7,784 nucleotides of DNA, from positions 1 to 7,784 of the forward strand of contig JAHEEB010000163.1 of assembly GCA_024640925.1 (NCBI GenBank). Reading direction: 5' to 3'. Origin of the DNA: Bacteroidota bacterium (GTDB lineage: Bacteria > Bacteroidota > Bacteroidia > Bacteroidales > UBA10428). A program made the position numbers and the translations under genes. Under the pieces are notes generated by a model that saw only the letters and a list, made by a program, of their open reading frames with translations, did not search any database and was not told the DNA's origin. Below, in pieces: positions 7,061-7,784 of the stretch; the first letter of the stretch is position 1; each line of letters begins with the position of its first letter.

Positions 7061-7784
7061 ATGAATAAAAAATACTCATTGTTAGTATCAATATTGGTTT
7101 TTTATGTGGTTAGATTACATGCTGTTACTATAACCGGTAATCTAGGCACACACGATCCATCGCGCATTATTTGTGATAGTGGCAGATATTGGTTTTTTTC
7201 CACTGGTATCGGAATTCCATCTACCTATTCATATGACCTTATCAGTTGGAAATACAATAGCAAACCCATTTTCCCTTCAGGAACATGGCCATCATGGATT
7301 ACAACTGCTGTGCCAGGTTTTGCAGGCAATTTCTGGGCTCCTGATTTAATTTATATGAATAATGCCTACTACCTTTATTATTCCTGTTCTACTTTTGGCT
7401 CATCGCGTTCGGCTATTGGTGTTGTCCGATCTCCTTCTTTAAATAATCCGGAATGGACTGATCTGGGAATGGTAGTTTCTTCAAATGGAGCATCTACTGC
7501 AATAAATGCAATTGATCCAGGTATTTTTAAGGATGATGACGGTAAAGTTTATATGGTATATGGTTCCTGGTTTGGAGGCATTGGCCTGGTTGAAATAGAT
7601 AGTACTACCGGAAAGGCAACAACCAGTACAACTCATCTTTACGGAGGAAGCCATCAATCAATTGAAGCTGCTAACCTCATAAAAGAAGGTGCTTATTACT
7701 ATCTGGTAGTAAATCGTGGAAATTGTTGTAATGGTGTTAATAGCACATATTATATCACCACAGGACGCTCTGCAAGTGTTCAGG
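7061..7784 (+). CDS. Secreted GH43 arabinan endo-1,5-alpha-L-arabinosidase, 3' end missing
   Basis: Predicted to cut alpha-1,5-linked arabinan, the side chains of plant pectin, outside the cytoplasm. The frame is open from the ATG to the window end, giving 241 residues of an unfinished protein. A signal peptide occupies about 1-21 (MNKKY, a hydrophobic stretch, cut near LHA|V). The GH43 five-bladed propeller begins directly after it. The general base is Asp32 in THDPS, the pKa-tuning Asp is Asp152 in AIDPGIF, and the general acid is Glu202 in SIEAANL. FWAPDLIYMNNAYYLYYS (91-108) and NRGNCCNGVNSTYYITTGRS (218-237) are hallmarks of the endo-arabinanase branch; the latter resembles the CC-GVNST segment of known arabinanases. 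Missing are the last propeller blade and any C-terminal modules, so a sorting domain or carbohydrate-binding module cannot be assessed. A perfect -7 element precedes it. No SusC/SusD genes are visible upstream. Confidence 0.92.
   Translation, partial: MNKKYSLLVSILVFYVVRLHAVTITGNLGTHDPSRIICDSGRYWFFSTGIGIPSTYSYDLISWKYNSKPIFPSGTWPSWITTAVPGFAGNFWAPDLIYMNNAYYLYYSCSTFGSSRSAIGVVRSPSLNNPEWTDLGMVVSSNGASTAINAIDPGIFKDDDGKVYMVYGSWFGGIGLVEIDSTTGKATTSTTHLYGGSHQSIEAANLIKEGAYYYLVVNRGNCCNGVNSTYYITTGRSASVQ

Overview
The window reads as chromosomal DNA of a Bacteroidota bacterium (phylum-level inference). It is AT-rich. One encoded protein ends in a type IX secretion (T9SS) sorting domain, a system confined to that phylum. 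Two intergenic regions carry a perfect TAnnTTTG -7 promoter element, and starts have little or no Shine-Dalgarno sequence. Five complete genes and two genes cut by the window edges fill nearly all of it. No tRNA, rRNA, CRISPR array, insertion sequence or phage gene was seen, and no gene-free stretch exceeds 300 bases.

Left part, plus strand (1-3556): the 3' part of metK (S-adenosylmethionine synthetase) ends at a clear intrinsic terminator. It is followed by a tight two-gene unit: a UDP-N-acetylglucosamine 6-dehydrogenase (WbpA/TviB type) and a WbpB/WlbA-type UDP-N-acetyl-glucosaminuronate 3-oxidoreductase. In known organisms these catalyse the first two steps from UDP-GlcNAc towards diacetamido-uronic acid sugars of surface polysaccharides. 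The aminotransferase, acetyltransferase and epimerase that would finish the route are not next to them. The unit instead runs into cysS.

Middle, minus strand (3570-6865): cysS (cysteinyl-tRNA synthetase) converges on the sugar gene with only 13 bp between stop codons and has its own perfect -7 element. Upstream of it, in the same direction, is a two-gene unit: a secreted protein of unknown function with a signal peptide, aromatic-rich repeats and a T9SS sorting domain, then a small integral-membrane methyltransferase of the isoprenylcysteine carboxyl methyltransferase (ICMT) family, 7 bp apart.

Right part, plus strand (7061-7784): after a 195-bp divergent intergenic region, a secreted GH43 endo-arabinanase begins and runs off the window. 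It has a signal peptide and the expected Asp/Asp/Glu catalytic set. It points to breakdown of plant arabinan, but no SusC/SusD pair or other polysaccharide-utilisation gene is visible here.

The housekeeping genes (metK, cysS) are ordinary. The parts that deserve attention are the isolated WbpA-WbpB pair, the pairing of an unknown T9SS-exported protein with a membrane methyltransferase, and the divergent control region before the arabinanase. I did not find convincing evidence of a wholly new multi-gene system.
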